The notes below the pieces were generated by a model. It made no database searches. It worked only from the letters and a program-made list of their open reading frames with translations, and was not told the origin of the DNA. Positions 44,640 through 55,660 of a stretch of DNA of 64,000 nucleotides are shown here, in pieces. The position numbers were made by a program, and so were the translations under genes. Numbering within the stretch: position 1 is the first letter of the stretch; each line of letters begins with the position of its first letter. The DNA is from Nepenthes gracilis (taxonomy: Eukaryota; Streptophyta; Magnoliopsida; Caryophyllales; Nepenthaceae). The stretch spans positions 10,460,592 to 10,524,591 of the forward strand of contig BSYO01000019.1 of the NCBI GenBank assembly GCA_033239525.1, given 5' to 3'.

Positions 44640-47600
44640 GATGTCATGCCGGTGCATATCTCTTGCTCAAAAATCAACCAAGGAGCGTCATTGGCCAAGT
44701 TGGCTCTTCGCTCCAGATCATTTCATTAGTCCCAAAGATGAGGCCCTGTTCACAACCCACATATCTTAGCGGCAACTCTCCCTTGAACGGAAAGTTAGCC
44801 TTTTGTAATGCATGGGTATTCTAAGACATAGTAAATTCTAGTAATTAAGTTAATATAATTAAGTTTAGGATGAATGGATTTGAGAAATGAAAATCTAGAT
44901 CACGGTTGAAGAAAAATGAGGGCTGCACTTGATGGAGGCTCGAGTGAAGCAGGCAACACCAATTCCAGTAGGGGTCATGCTCGAAGTACGCTCAAGTGTA
45001 ATTTCCAGAGAGGGTGCGCCAGAGGCTTGCTTGACTGGCGCTCGAGCACTATTCAGATATTTTACCCCACCGATTTACTGTTTTGCATTTCAAATAGGGG
45101 AAAGGGGAGAGAGCAGTGCACGACGAGTAGAAGCAGGGGAGAGAAAGGAGAGGAAAGAAGAGGAATAGAAGGGATTCCAAGTTATTTTCGACCCGATCAG
45201 AGTAAGAAAAACAATAAATCAGGTTCAGGCAAGTGTACCATAAGCTCTACCTTTCCTTATTGTTGCTTTTTGCTATCATCTTTCGGATATTATTATTCTA
45301 ATACCCTTCTCCTCTAATATTTGTTATGTAACATTGCATGTTTTCTAATTTGCTCATGATTTTATGAATAAATTACATGTTTAAGTATGGATATTATTAT
45401 TTATGGGTTCCATTTCGCTGTTTAAATTGTGTTTCATGTTCGAATTTTGTTTTGAACATTTCTCTCAAACATGAGCTCGAAAATAAAGGTATGATTTTGT
45501 AAATTCTTAAGTTATGGAGTGAAAATATTATACTATAAATTATTTAAACTTATCAGACAATTTTATCCTAAATCTTGTTAAAAGATATACTGTTTAAAAT
45601 TACTGAGAACTTTAATACTATCTAAAGACTTAGTTATGTAAAATTGAGGTATTCTTTAAAGAATAAGAATTAAGGCTAAGAAAACAAGAATCAGAATTTC
45701 CTAAGTGAAGTTAAAATCAGTAAGAAATTGGACCAAGGATTGTTATTCAGCGGGTAATTTTCTCTAGCATACTTTAGGATATTATAGTGGTAATCGAGGA
45801 TAACTTCGTCCATATAGTGATATGTGGTTAGCCTTCCTCGAGGACTTACTATGGAGGACAAGAACTAAGAATCATGACCATCCTATCTTTGGGATGTAAA
45901 TAAGAAAAAACTTATGACCATCTTATTTTTAGGATGTAAATAAGGAAGAATCTATGGTCTTTGATTATGTAGAGTGAATATAATCTATCCTTGATTATTT
46001 GTTCCTTTATGTGGTAAGGCCTATTAGCTCTGATCCCTCAAGATAATAAAATCTTTCGTAAAGGATGAGTAAGTTTTGAGCTATTTTATGATTTTTAACA
46101 TATTTTCTGACTAAGATAAGTGGAAGAAATAATTGAAGGAAAAGATAAAATATGCAAAGACAATATTTTTGTCCATAAGTTCATGTTCATACATTGTTTC
46201 ATATTTATGCATTATCCATATACATGTTTGGCTTCTAATTCCTTTGATATATCTATATCTATATAAATATATATGTATGTATGTATGTATTTTTTATGAA
46301 AAATTTACAAATCATTATTATTATAGTACCTTGCTGAAAAATTGGCTCACTCATTGCTATTTTTGTCTACCATTTTAAATGAAACCAATGAGTTGATGCC
46401 TGATAAGAAAAAGTAAAGATATGGAATAACTAAAGGAAGATTGCTTAACCTCATAGACTTAGAATTTGGATGTGTTTGATGTAATGTGAATATAAATAAC
46501 TGATGCAAGTTAAGTGTTGTATATTATTATCACCTAGAATGCTTCCGCAGGTTATTTATGGATATAGTTATACTTTTGCAAGTTTGATTTTGGATTTGTA
46601 TAGGTTCCTAAATGGTATCTCTTATTAGATCTAATATAATAGTTAAAATTACTGTGTTGGTGCCATGAATGTAATGGAATTTTGATTTGATCTTGTGTAT
46701 GTGTTATGATTAAATTTTAAAGTTTACTTATTTATATGTCTTATATAGGGTTGATTATTCAGATTATGTGTAAGTTTATTGACCAAATTTAGGACAGATT
46801 CTACCCAATTTTTTACAGAAGTTAATGTAATTATAAATAATAGCGTTTTATTTAAATTGGTTAAGTAGATAATTGACGGAGGTCATTAGAGGATTATAAC
46901 ATGTTTCGTCACACCTTTCCTCCCTAGACCCCTCCATTTCTTCCATCTTCACAGATGTCGTTGGGAGCTAGTCCTTACAAATTTGCTTGCTCCTTTAGCC
47001 ATCCTCATATAGGAATTCTATTCTAATATTCATGATTGCCCTCCTACTTCCTTTTTTACCTTCCTGTGGGGGCAACACCTCTGAATTATTCCGGATGTGA
47101 TTACTCGGGTTCTCGATCTTCCTCAGGTGGAAAATCCCGGCTACCCTTACACCCCGCTCTCTAGGCCCCCCCTAAATGAGATCACCACATTTCTTCATGG
47201 CTCGCCCATGGAATGGAATGAGAGGTCTTTTAAAACCCGAATTATTTCGCCTCGATGGTTGGTTGTGAGTCGGATTATGCTCACGATTATTTTTCCCATC
47301 ACTCACTTCTCTTCCATCCCCCTTAACAAAGCTCTCTTTCTTTATACTATCTTGAGTGGGTGGCTTATTGACTTGCCATCCCACCTTTGCTCTCACATGC
47401 TCACCCATTTTGACTCTAGAAAGGATGACAACCTCTCCCATCTCATTCAGCGGCTACTTGCGGGGTTAGGTCTCCCTTTTTCCGATCTTCCTCATCTCCA
47501 ACTTGCGCGTCCCATCACCTCTACCAGTTTTACCCAAAGTTGGTCACATACTCACCACTTCTCCGTGAATTTCTTTGAGCCTCTTGACGAGCCCCTCCTT

Positions 47601-47930
47601 GTGGTGCCTTCTTTTCAGCCCGAGAGTGGACTGTCTTGCTCCACCTTGTCCTATCCTGACCCCCCGGGTCTTGAGCCGTCTGTACCTCATTGGCACTCCA
47701 CCTCTTCCTCCGCAGCACTAATGGGACAGATTTCCTGCATTACCAATCACTTTAAGTGCCTTTATTCCTTTCAGAAGTGCATCTTTACTTCCCAGTCTTA
47801 GCTACATTCAGATATCCTTACCAGCTTTGAGCATCTTGACTCACGTTTGGCTGCTTAGGAGGCTACACTTGTTCAATTGCAATGGCAATATGCTCGTTAG
47901 TCTTCTGGTAATTCCTCTAAGTCTGAGTGA
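44640..47930 (+). pseudogene. env-like (putative plant transposon protein) ORF of the copia element, split by a solo LTR
   Basis: The part before the LTR (to 44798) reads FAPDHFISPKDEALFTTHIS then, after a stop, RQLSLERKVS. After the LTR (46919 onward) the frame reads WELVLTNLLAPLAILI, stop, EFYSNIHD, TFLWGQHL, stop, IIPDVITRVLDLPQVENPGY. It then stays open from 47097 to 47801 through FKTRIISPRWLVV, THFSSIPLNKALFLYTILSG and LSHLIQRLLAGLGLPF, with a Pro/Ser-rich C-terminal part. This is the layout of the 'putative plant transposon protein' domain found in the third ORF of SIRE-type elements. After a stop at 47799-47801 a helical tail (LDSRLAA...EATLVQLQWQYAR) reaches TGA at 47928-47930. No clear signal peptide; 'env-like' is positional, not functional. 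Confidence 0.7.
44804..46913 (+). mobile_element. Solo LTR in the env-like ORF, TSD CCTTT
   Basis: TGTAATGCATGG to TTTCGTCACA, flanked by CCTTT at 44799-44803 and 46914-46918. Same family as the LTRs at 40449 and 49182 (shared GTAATTAAGTTAATATAATTAAG-like segment near 44840). GC-rich U3 with GGCGCTCGAGCAC; the TATA box is eroded. Donor TTCAG|GCAAGTGTACC (45224-45238). Hairpin domain: TAATCGAGGATA at 45791-45802 pairs with TATCCTTGATTA at 45986-45997, and GATTATGT/ATATAATC at 45963-45970 and 45978-45985. Branch-like GGCTCACTC at 46344. Acceptor position mutated to TTTTAA|ATGA (46377-46378). The frame at 44916-45317 is LTR leader, not a known protein. Confidence 0.92.
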
Positions 47931-48406
47931 TGCCTCCTCTTTGGCCCTTCATGACAAAAAGGGGAATACATATTTTTGTTGTTTTTGTTAGGGAAAGCCA
48001 TACTTTTGTGTTGGGATGCTTTTTGTTCAAGGAGAGCTTTACTTGTATTGTTCAGGGGGAGTTTTGATTGTGTACAATGATTTCATTGATTTTGTTATCT
48101 GCTACTGTTCCTGTTATTTCATGTTATTAGCATTGCTATATGCTACTGCTATATGCTACTACACATGGTTGTCTTATTTTTGTTATTTCTATTTGTATTC
48201 TATTTATTTGTACTAACCATACTTGCCTAGGCACCGTAGCTATAGTATCGACACGACAGTTTTCTTGTCATTGGTTACTTACTTTTTGTATTATTTTGGT
48301 ACTCACTAGGTATAGATTTTTATGTACATGAGTTTTATTTTGGTGGTGTCTTAATCTGCACTTCTGTTGTATTTTTCTTTTTACTTTATGTGGTTTTGTC
48401 ATGGAA

Positions 48407-48423
48407 TTTTCAAAGGGGAAAAT
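48407..48423 (+). other. Polypurine tract of the copia element
   Basis: TTTCAAAGGGGAAAAT directly precedes the 3' LTR start TGTTAGCG, the expected position for the plus-strand primer. Confidence 0.75.
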
Positions 48424-49181
48424 TGTTAGCGTCATTTATGTGTTAGCATATTCTGTGACCATATTTGGTTATCTGTTGATGTTGGGTTATATTAGTTGAA
48501 GCTTTGCATCAACTTATTTTCATGATTGTTTGTTCCCAAGGACCTACATCTGCTGCACGTCCGCTATGCGCTCGAGTCCCGCTTCTAGTACCATGCCGCC
48601 TGCTACGTGCACGATATGTGCTCAAGCCAAGTTTCCAATGGGCTTGCACCCGATGCTCACTCGCCATGCTCTCGAACGCAAAAACTAGTAGCCTGACGCT
48701 CAATGCTCTCTCACCATGCACTTGAGCACCAAAACTAGTAGCCTCCCGCTTGAAGCTCGCCTTCTTCTCACTCGAGTGCCCGAGAGTTTTTCTCTCGAAA
48801 CCCTAGGTGCCACCGCCATGTGCTAGAGTTGCGCTCGAGTGCTGCGACAACAATCATATTTTTAAACAACTTTTTCAAGCCTCTCTATATATTTCTCCCT
48901 TATTTCATTTGTCCTAACTCTTGCTTGTGCATTTGAACACCCATTTTCAGAGCAAACAAAAATCTTCATGCTTTAACTTAGCTCCATTTGAGAAAACCAA
49001 AATAACATTCTTGTACTCTTGTGTCAAGGATTTTCTCACTACTCTTACTTTACCATTGTACCACTTCTTACCCATTTACCTTCATTGGCGACGTTGGTAA
49101 TGTGAAATGGGGTTCTGACGGTATTTGGTACCTCAAGTGATTCGTGAGGGAAGATTGACATGAAGACCGAAAGGTGTTCGG
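48424..49181 (+). repeat. 3' LTR of the copia element, truncated
   Basis: Matches 35635-36390 of the 5' LTR (TGTTAGCGTCATTTATG; the GC-rich CTCGAG phrases; TATATAT at 48886-48892). Cut after ...AAGGTGTTCGG by the gypsy element starting at 49182. The remainder would lie beyond the window. Confidence 0.85.
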
Positions 49182-51298
49182 TATAATGTACTGATTTTTA
49201 AATATCATTATTACGGGTAATTAAGTTAATATAATTAAGATAGGACTTAATCCATGTGGGAAATTTGGTTTTAGAAGTAGTATAGAAGCCCTCGGCAGCA
49301 AAGCAGTGCCTACGGGGCGCTGATTTGCAAGAGGCAGCGCCTGCTGGGCGCCGGCCTGTGCTTGAGTGCCGGCTCGCGTTATAAATGCCCAATGACTCTT
49401 TCCACATCATTTCACGCAGGGGAAAGGGAGAGAGAGGAGAGGAGAGAAGAAACACAAACGAGAAGAGAGAGAGAGGAGAAATTAAAGCTCTCAAGTTTGA
49501 ATTTGGCTTGGGGCTAGTTGGAGAAGTGATGGATCAGGTCGAGGCAAGTGCACCCATACCTTTTTTATTCTTTTTTTATTTTTTATTTGATGCCCATCGG
49601 GATTATTGTTCCAATACCCGATCCATTTACATATTTTTTAAAATCCATGATTTAGGCACAGAAATTTATCAATTTATTATCCAATTCATCATTTTTGCAT
49701 GGTTTTGTGCATCCCAAAACTTTAACCCATGCCCGAACCTTGTTTAACCAATTATTTTGAGTTTTATATATATTTAGCTTTAAATAATGAAAATTCATGT
49801 CTTGAACATGGTTATTTATCGATTGGGTGTCTCATTTTTTAAATTTTGTCCGGTTTTGTACATACGGACCCTAAATTCACGCTTGACACTATTCACCTGA
49901 TAAATTTGAAGATTTTTACATAATTTCACTTTATTTAATTGGTATTTAAATTACATATGATTGTATATGCTCAATTGTATATTCTGAAAATATTATTGTA
50001 AACCGTTTGTGAAGGAATTATCGTCCAGAAACTCTAAAGTTACGTTTGCCTGATGTGGTAAGGATTTCGTAATTGTTTCATAGCATTATATTAAATTATG
50101 CATATGTTTAAAGTCACGTGAAGATTTAAGCCTGTAAAAAATGATTATCTGTATTTGTATATAAGAATTATGTAAGATATGTAAGTATATTAACGGAATG
50201 ATACAATTTGATATATGTATAATTTGTTATCCCAGAGTGAGAACTTTGTTAAAGAAGTTTGGTAGATTTTTTCTCAAAGAATAAGAAATCATGAAACCCA
50301 AACCATAGATTTATATTTTAGAGGGAGTATTCCTTGGCATGCGATTGATATTATAGTAAAAACTCAAAGATTATCTTTGCCATATATTATAGTGGGTGAT
50401 ATATTTTGGCATGCCATAGGATATTACTGTTAAAAAATGATGACTGCCTTTGGATCCCGAGAGATATAGTGGCACATGTGATATGGCCCCGTATATCAGG
50501 CTAAACGTATATCGCTCACCACAGGGTGTTAAATTGCATGCTTATACACTTTAGAATGTGTAGAAATAAACATATTCTTTTTCTCGTTCTCCCGCACCAT
50601 TAGTTGGTAAGGCCTACTAGTTCTGATCCATAAAGATAAAAAAATTTATATATGTTTTGGAACCCTAAGAGAAGAAAGATAAAATATAAAGGTTATTTAT
50701 ATTTCAAAAATATATTTGTTCATATTCCATGTTTTGTATCATATATCATGCCCCTATCTCCTTTTCTATTCCATTTTAAATATATTGTATATTATCCTTA
50801 ATTAATTACACTTATTGAGCATTTGGCTCTCCTTACTATTTTTCCTTCCTTCAGATGAGTACAAGCCTCTATCTGATATGACAGAGTAGGACTTAGGAGT
50901 TGGCTAGGTTGTGGATCTTGGAGGAAGAGCTTTGTGGACTTAGTCTTGTAATTTTGCACATTCCTCATGAAATATTTGGATCATTGAGATGATTTGTATA
51001 TTGATGTATATGTATGATGATGATGATAATGTACATGTAGTCTAACTTTTGCTGAATTTGATTGATGTAGATGCTTCCAATGGTTTTTACGATTTATTTA
51101 GGTACCTACTGACATTTTATCTGAGCCGACATCATAATTTGAATTATAATATTGGTGCCACGTGTTTTGTTTTGGCTTATGGATCCTGTGTTGTGATGAT
51201 GTGGATTATGTATATTATACAGGTTTTTGTATTGAGCCGATGATCATATTACAGTTAGAACTTCATCAAATTTTTAGTTAAAAATATGATACGTCACA
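49182..51298 (+). repeat. 5' LTR of the decayed gypsy element
   Basis: GC-rich U3 with GGGCGC and GCTTGAGTGCC motifs; TATAAAT at 49380-49386; GAGAGAGAGG leader; donor CGAG|GCAAGTGCACCC (49541-49555); hairpin GAATGTGT/ACATATTC (50554-50561, 50570-50577); branch-like TTTGGCTCTCC; acceptor TTCCTTCCTTCAG|ATGAG (AG 50853-50854); terminal ACGTCACA at 51291-51298. The frame at 49385-49747 is leader sequence. Confidence 0.88.
49544..50854 (+). other. Predicted GC-AG intron in the 49182 LTR
   Basis: Donor GAG|GCAAGTGCACC 163 bp after the TATA box, acceptor CTTCCTTCAG|ATGAG, 1311 bp. Both sites intact. The related LTR at 40449 has the same positions (40676-42035) with the donor GC mutated to AC, and the LTR at 44804 has donor 45229 intact but acceptor AG changed to AA. 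Confidence 0.55.
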
Positions 51299-51311
51299 AT
51301 TGGTATCAGAG

Positions 51312-54300
51312 AAAGCGATATCTTAGGTTTGATTTGAATCTTATGTGGAAGCTTAGGTTAGAGTAAGATAGATTGAATAAGTAGATAAAGGCGTAGGATG
51401 ATTAAGATAGATCGGATGGTTCTAGTTGTCCTAATTTGTCTGAATTAGGCTAGAATTAAGTTAGGAATTAGTGGGTAAGTTTGATTATCTAGTTTACACT
51501 ATTCTAATTAGTGTCTAAGTTACGAACTAACCCATATTATTCTTATTCCAGAAAAGATATTGATAGCCGAACGTACTACCAAGGCAAATGTCTACTTGTG
51601 GTGGTGGTCAACTGTGAGGTCGAGAGGAGGATTTGTAAGGAGGTGCCATGAGGTTTAAATTTGATTGATATCAATTTAGTGTTTGAATTGGTTGGCGTCG
51701 ATTCGAGGCCTAGGTTAATTGATTTTAGTTCAAAGTTAAAGTTTAATTGGTTCTGAGTTGAAGTCTACAGGCTAAAAACTTGCTAAGAAGGATACTTGAA
51801 TAATATGGCAAGTATGACAAATAAGGTGAAATTGATGGCTTAAGGTCAGTATAACTTAGAGTCAATTCTGGTGTAGCGAATCCAAGGATGCAATTTATAA
51901 TTGATTTATTAATGAATAAATGCCTAAACTTTTGGGTAGCTCGGATCCTATAGAAGTTGAGATATGGATCCTGAGAATTAAGATGGCATTGACGATGATC
52001 CAATATTCAGAAGAAGATGAGGTAATGTTGCCCCATGTAAGATTGAAAAGGAAGTCGATCTTGGGTGGTTGACATAAAAAGAGTCATGGGACTTGAGGAT
52101 AAAGAAATATCGTAGGATATATTCGTGAATACTCTATGAATGAATTTCTTATTTTGGTGGGATTTTTGAGAGCATATTCTAATTGTGGACAATTCAGCCG
52201 TATGATTAGGGATTGTCTTTACTCCACGGGTTGAATAGTGAAGAAGTCCGTTGGATTGGATCATGGTTCCATGGTAATGGCACAAGTATAAAGGTGTCGT
52301 CTACCGTAGTGGAAGATAAGACTCCCGGATCTTAACATTTCAGTATATGTGTTATTTTGGGATTCAGAATCTATATTTTCATTTGTGTTTTCTAGCTTTA
52401 TTCATTTATTTGAGGATCGTAGACTTGTACTAGTTGTATCAATGTCTATAACATTTTCTTGGGTCCATAGATATGATCGATTAGGTTGATTCGATTTTAA
52501 TTGTGGTGTCAAACTTTGATGTGATATTGAGGATGATTTGGTTGATAAGTTGCTATGCTAGTATGAATTGTGGCGGTAGGATATGATACTTGTAATCAAG
52601 TTGTAAAATTTTGTATGTGAGGAATACTTAATCAAACGGCAATGAAAATATTATCATTTTACCTGCGAGTCGTTAATGAGCATATGTGCCAAGTTCAGTT
52701 AGCAAATGAGACCACCCCTCGAAGTCATCCTATGGTCACAAAGGAGTTTGGCTGTGTAAGTCTTTGAGGATGTTCCTTGGGAGGAAATGTTAGATTGATT
52801 TATCTTTCGATTGGTAATTCAAGGTTGTGTCGGGATCGATACCGATATTTAAGGATTTCGTACAGAATTGAGGAAGTATCGATTAGGTGCTTGCCATAGG
52901 ATGCCTTAGAACCTTTGGGATGAGCAAGAAGAATTGATGAGCTTACTTGAGGATGATTACAAATTTGGTTGCTCGGGAGATGAGTAGTTGATAAGCCGAT
53001 AGTTGGAAATAAGTAGGCAAACTGATTGATCTATTGCAAGGGCTAATCTTTCCCAAGGTTGATTGTATCCGTAGTGTTGTCAATTGTAGATAATCAAAAT
53101 TTATACCTACGGTAGCTTTCAGAATTAAGATATAGCCATTACGAATTCCGATAATGCCATTAGGTTTGTAGGTTTGTTGGCATTTTGTGAATTTTTATAG
53201 ATTAGATCTTTCAGCCATATTTAGGCCAGTTTTGTGATGGCCTCATCAATGAATTCATAGAATTGTAGAAGATGTATGAACTCTGTTGGAGGACTGTGTC
53301 ATAGATTAGGAAGGCTGTTAGCCATATGCCCAATTGAGGTTAGAGTGTGGTTCGGTAAGGGAAGATGTTGTTTTGGGCATGTGGATTCTTCGGTAGCGTG
53401 AATGTGTTCCTGCAGAGATTTGAGCGGCGGCTAATTTAGGAAAGACTGATTGATGTTGCGGGGGTGCGCAATTTTCTGAGGTATAGCTAAATCCGATAAG
53501 ATATCCCTTAAATGTCCCTCGAAGATTTACAATGTTTGCGGAGAGTCTGACTTAGAAGCGATCGGTATCTGTCAGAATGAGATATGTGGGAATAACCTTC
53601 AAGGATTGAATGGTAGATTGTCAACCATGTTATTTGGGTTGATCCTTGATGGATCAAGTGAGTTGTAATAGAATGTGGTACTTTTGAGGAAGACTTAGAA
53701 TTATACTTTTCCTACATCGTATGTAGGTGGCTACCCTCGAATTAAGTGGGGGAGAAGCTCTTAATCGGAATTACTCCAACCGTGGTTTAGAGTTTGCAAC
53801 CGGGTTCTTTGCTTCAGGGATTTATAGGCTTTGTTTATAAATGTAGTTATTGTCTAGCTAATACTAAAGGTTTGAATAGTCATGTCATACAGAGGATATG
53901 ATCATGCATTAGTACAAATGGGTAAACCTGTCTAAGAATTATGAAGATAAATCTCAGTGTCTTTTAAGGAAAGTGAACATTAGTGCTGATAATTGATGTT
54001 CAGAGTCTTTAGACTTAATATACTTTCGATGCTTCGTAGGAAATATGAAAGGTGAGTTGCGAGTAGGTTCTAATATTTGGATTAATGGGATGTCATGCTC
54101 TTGATTTGAGAGACAGAATCATATTTGAAGTATTGAAGCTATGAAATTATGAGATGAGAGGCCTTTATAGCTTTGCTTCAGGGTTGTTAGAACGATAAGG
54201 ATTTTAGGTGTTTGAATAATTGTGGATTAGCTTTCAAGAACGGTCTATTTATCAAAAATTTGGATCACATGTGCGAGTCAAATAGGGTGGTTTGTTGTAA

Positions 54301-55023
54301 TAAGATAATAAATTTACGGAATACTTAGGTTTCGAAGCTTAGGTAGTGATTTGGAGGTTGCGCCGAATTTTTGGGTTCTCGTCTTAATTGTATATCCTAA
54401 GTTAATTGTAATCTAAGGACCAAGGACATTGCCTTATTTGTCTTGACATCTTTGGAATTTTTCTTTGGCCTATAATTGTCACATAACCTAGGTGTCTAAT
54501 ATGGATCAATAAATTCGGGTTGTAAGAGGATTTTATTTTAGTGTGTAAATAAATGGTCAATCAGAGTAGTGCAGTGGAGTAAGTAACCATATATTTTAAG
54601 GTTCAATTTAAGGTTTGAAGTGAAGGGTTATTTTTGAGACTTAGGATGAACTGAAATAAAAGTTCATAAGTTCACTCAAGGTTTTGAAGTTAATTGAGGA
54701 AATAGCCAATAATTAGGGTTGCCTCTAAATTTTTTGGATCGTCATGAAATCTCTCTTGCATCGATGACTGTGGAAATAAGTATATAATCGGTTTATGACA
54801 TGTAGGCGATTAGGGAATCGTCTTGTGATAAGGTACCAGCCTAGATTTAGATACGAAACATTAGATATTGAAAATTAGGATAATTCATTGAGTTAAGGTT
54901 TTCTATGAAGGATTTTTTCTTCAAGGATGTGAAGTAGGAATCTAAAAGGACTTTTTTTTCTCAATTGTTGAATTTTGAGATTTGTTAAATTTCGATGATG
55001 AAATTTTTATAAGTGGGGAGAGT
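51312..55023 (+). pseudogene. Relic gypsy gag-pol
   Basis: Protein similarity survives only in patches. A zinc-knuckle remnant, NCGQFSRMIRDC, lies at about 52170-52215. An RT remnant at about 53055-53200 reads VAFRIKI, stop, PLRIPIMPLGL, equivalent to the [19 protein letters not shown] block, followed by an ATATTTAGGCC piece (IFRP). An RNase H remnant near 53900 reads HALVQMGKPV. Stops are in every frame every 20-60 codons. The interior ends TTTCGATGATGAAATTT before the polypurine tract. Clearly non-functional and much older-looking than the interruption by the 55088 element. Confidence 0.6.
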
Positions 55024-55660
55024 TGTAATGTACCAATTTTTGAATATCATAATTATAGTTAAGTTAATATAATCAAAATAGGGATTCTATGACGGAACAG
55101 ATTTTTTTTCCTCAGAAGTATCCGTCAAGATAGAAACAGGATTAACGGACTAAAATATAAGGCAAGACTTCTGTAAAAATTTCGGCAGAGTCTCTTTATA
55201 ACTTGATAAAAATCTAAAAATACAATTTGTATGATCAACCATTACAAGCACACAACTATCACTTCTACCACAATTCTTCCTACAACATGCATATACAAGA
55301 TCACATGTGCCATCCATGGCATAAATCTATAAAACCATTAACTACACTAACAGTTCAATAATGAGATGTCGTCTAGGACCTATACAGTATATCCAAAAGT
55401 TTAGAGTGGAACCTAAACTATTAACCTGCAGAAGTATAGTTTTCCTTTTTACCATCCATACATCATATGCATTCTATACAAAACCCACGTGTGCATGAAT
55501 CCATAGATACAAGACCCATATACAAAATCATATGTCCAGTCAAGTCTTTACGTCAACTGGTTCTCCCAAAATAGCTTCCAAAATGCTTCAGGTCCTCAAA
55601 AGTCTTTAGGAATTTTCTTCGATCACTCTTTCTCGTTGGGCACTAACTCTACTGTTTCAT

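Larger units (their letters stand above)
35635..49181 (+). mobile_element. Ty1/copia element of SIRE/Maximus type, degenerate, with nested LTRs
   Basis: 5' LTR 35635-36740, primer site, gag, pol (protease, integrase, RT, RNase H), a ~0.9-kb spacer, an env-like ORF, polypurine tract and a truncated 3' LTR (48424-49181). The order gag-pol-env-like with a coiled-coil-extended gag is characteristic of the SIRE/Maximus lineage. The coding region has many stops, several at Trp codons (TGG to TGA). Later insertions: a truncated gypsy-type LTR in RT (40449-42480), a solo LTR in the env-like ORF (44804-46913) and a gypsy element in the 3' LTR. Confidence 0.88.
49182..55087 (+). mobile_element. Decayed gypsy element inserted in the copia 3' LTR
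   Basis: 5' LTR 49182-51298 (TATAATGTACTGATTTTT to GATACGTCACA), primer site TTGGTATCAGAG at 51300-51311, a 3.7-kb interior with heavily mutated gypsy gag-pol, purine tract AAGTGGGGAGAGT (55011-55023) and the first 64 bp of the 3' LTR (TGTAATGTACCAATTTTTG, 55024-55087), which is then broken by the minus-strand gypsy element. Same LTR family as 40449 and 44804, and the only copy in the window that keeps an interior. Confidence 0.85.

Noticed and set aside
47172..47718. Minus-strand frames opposite the env-like ORF
   Set aside because: Shadow frames; the plus-strand reading matches the env-like domain and lies correctly placed in the copia element.
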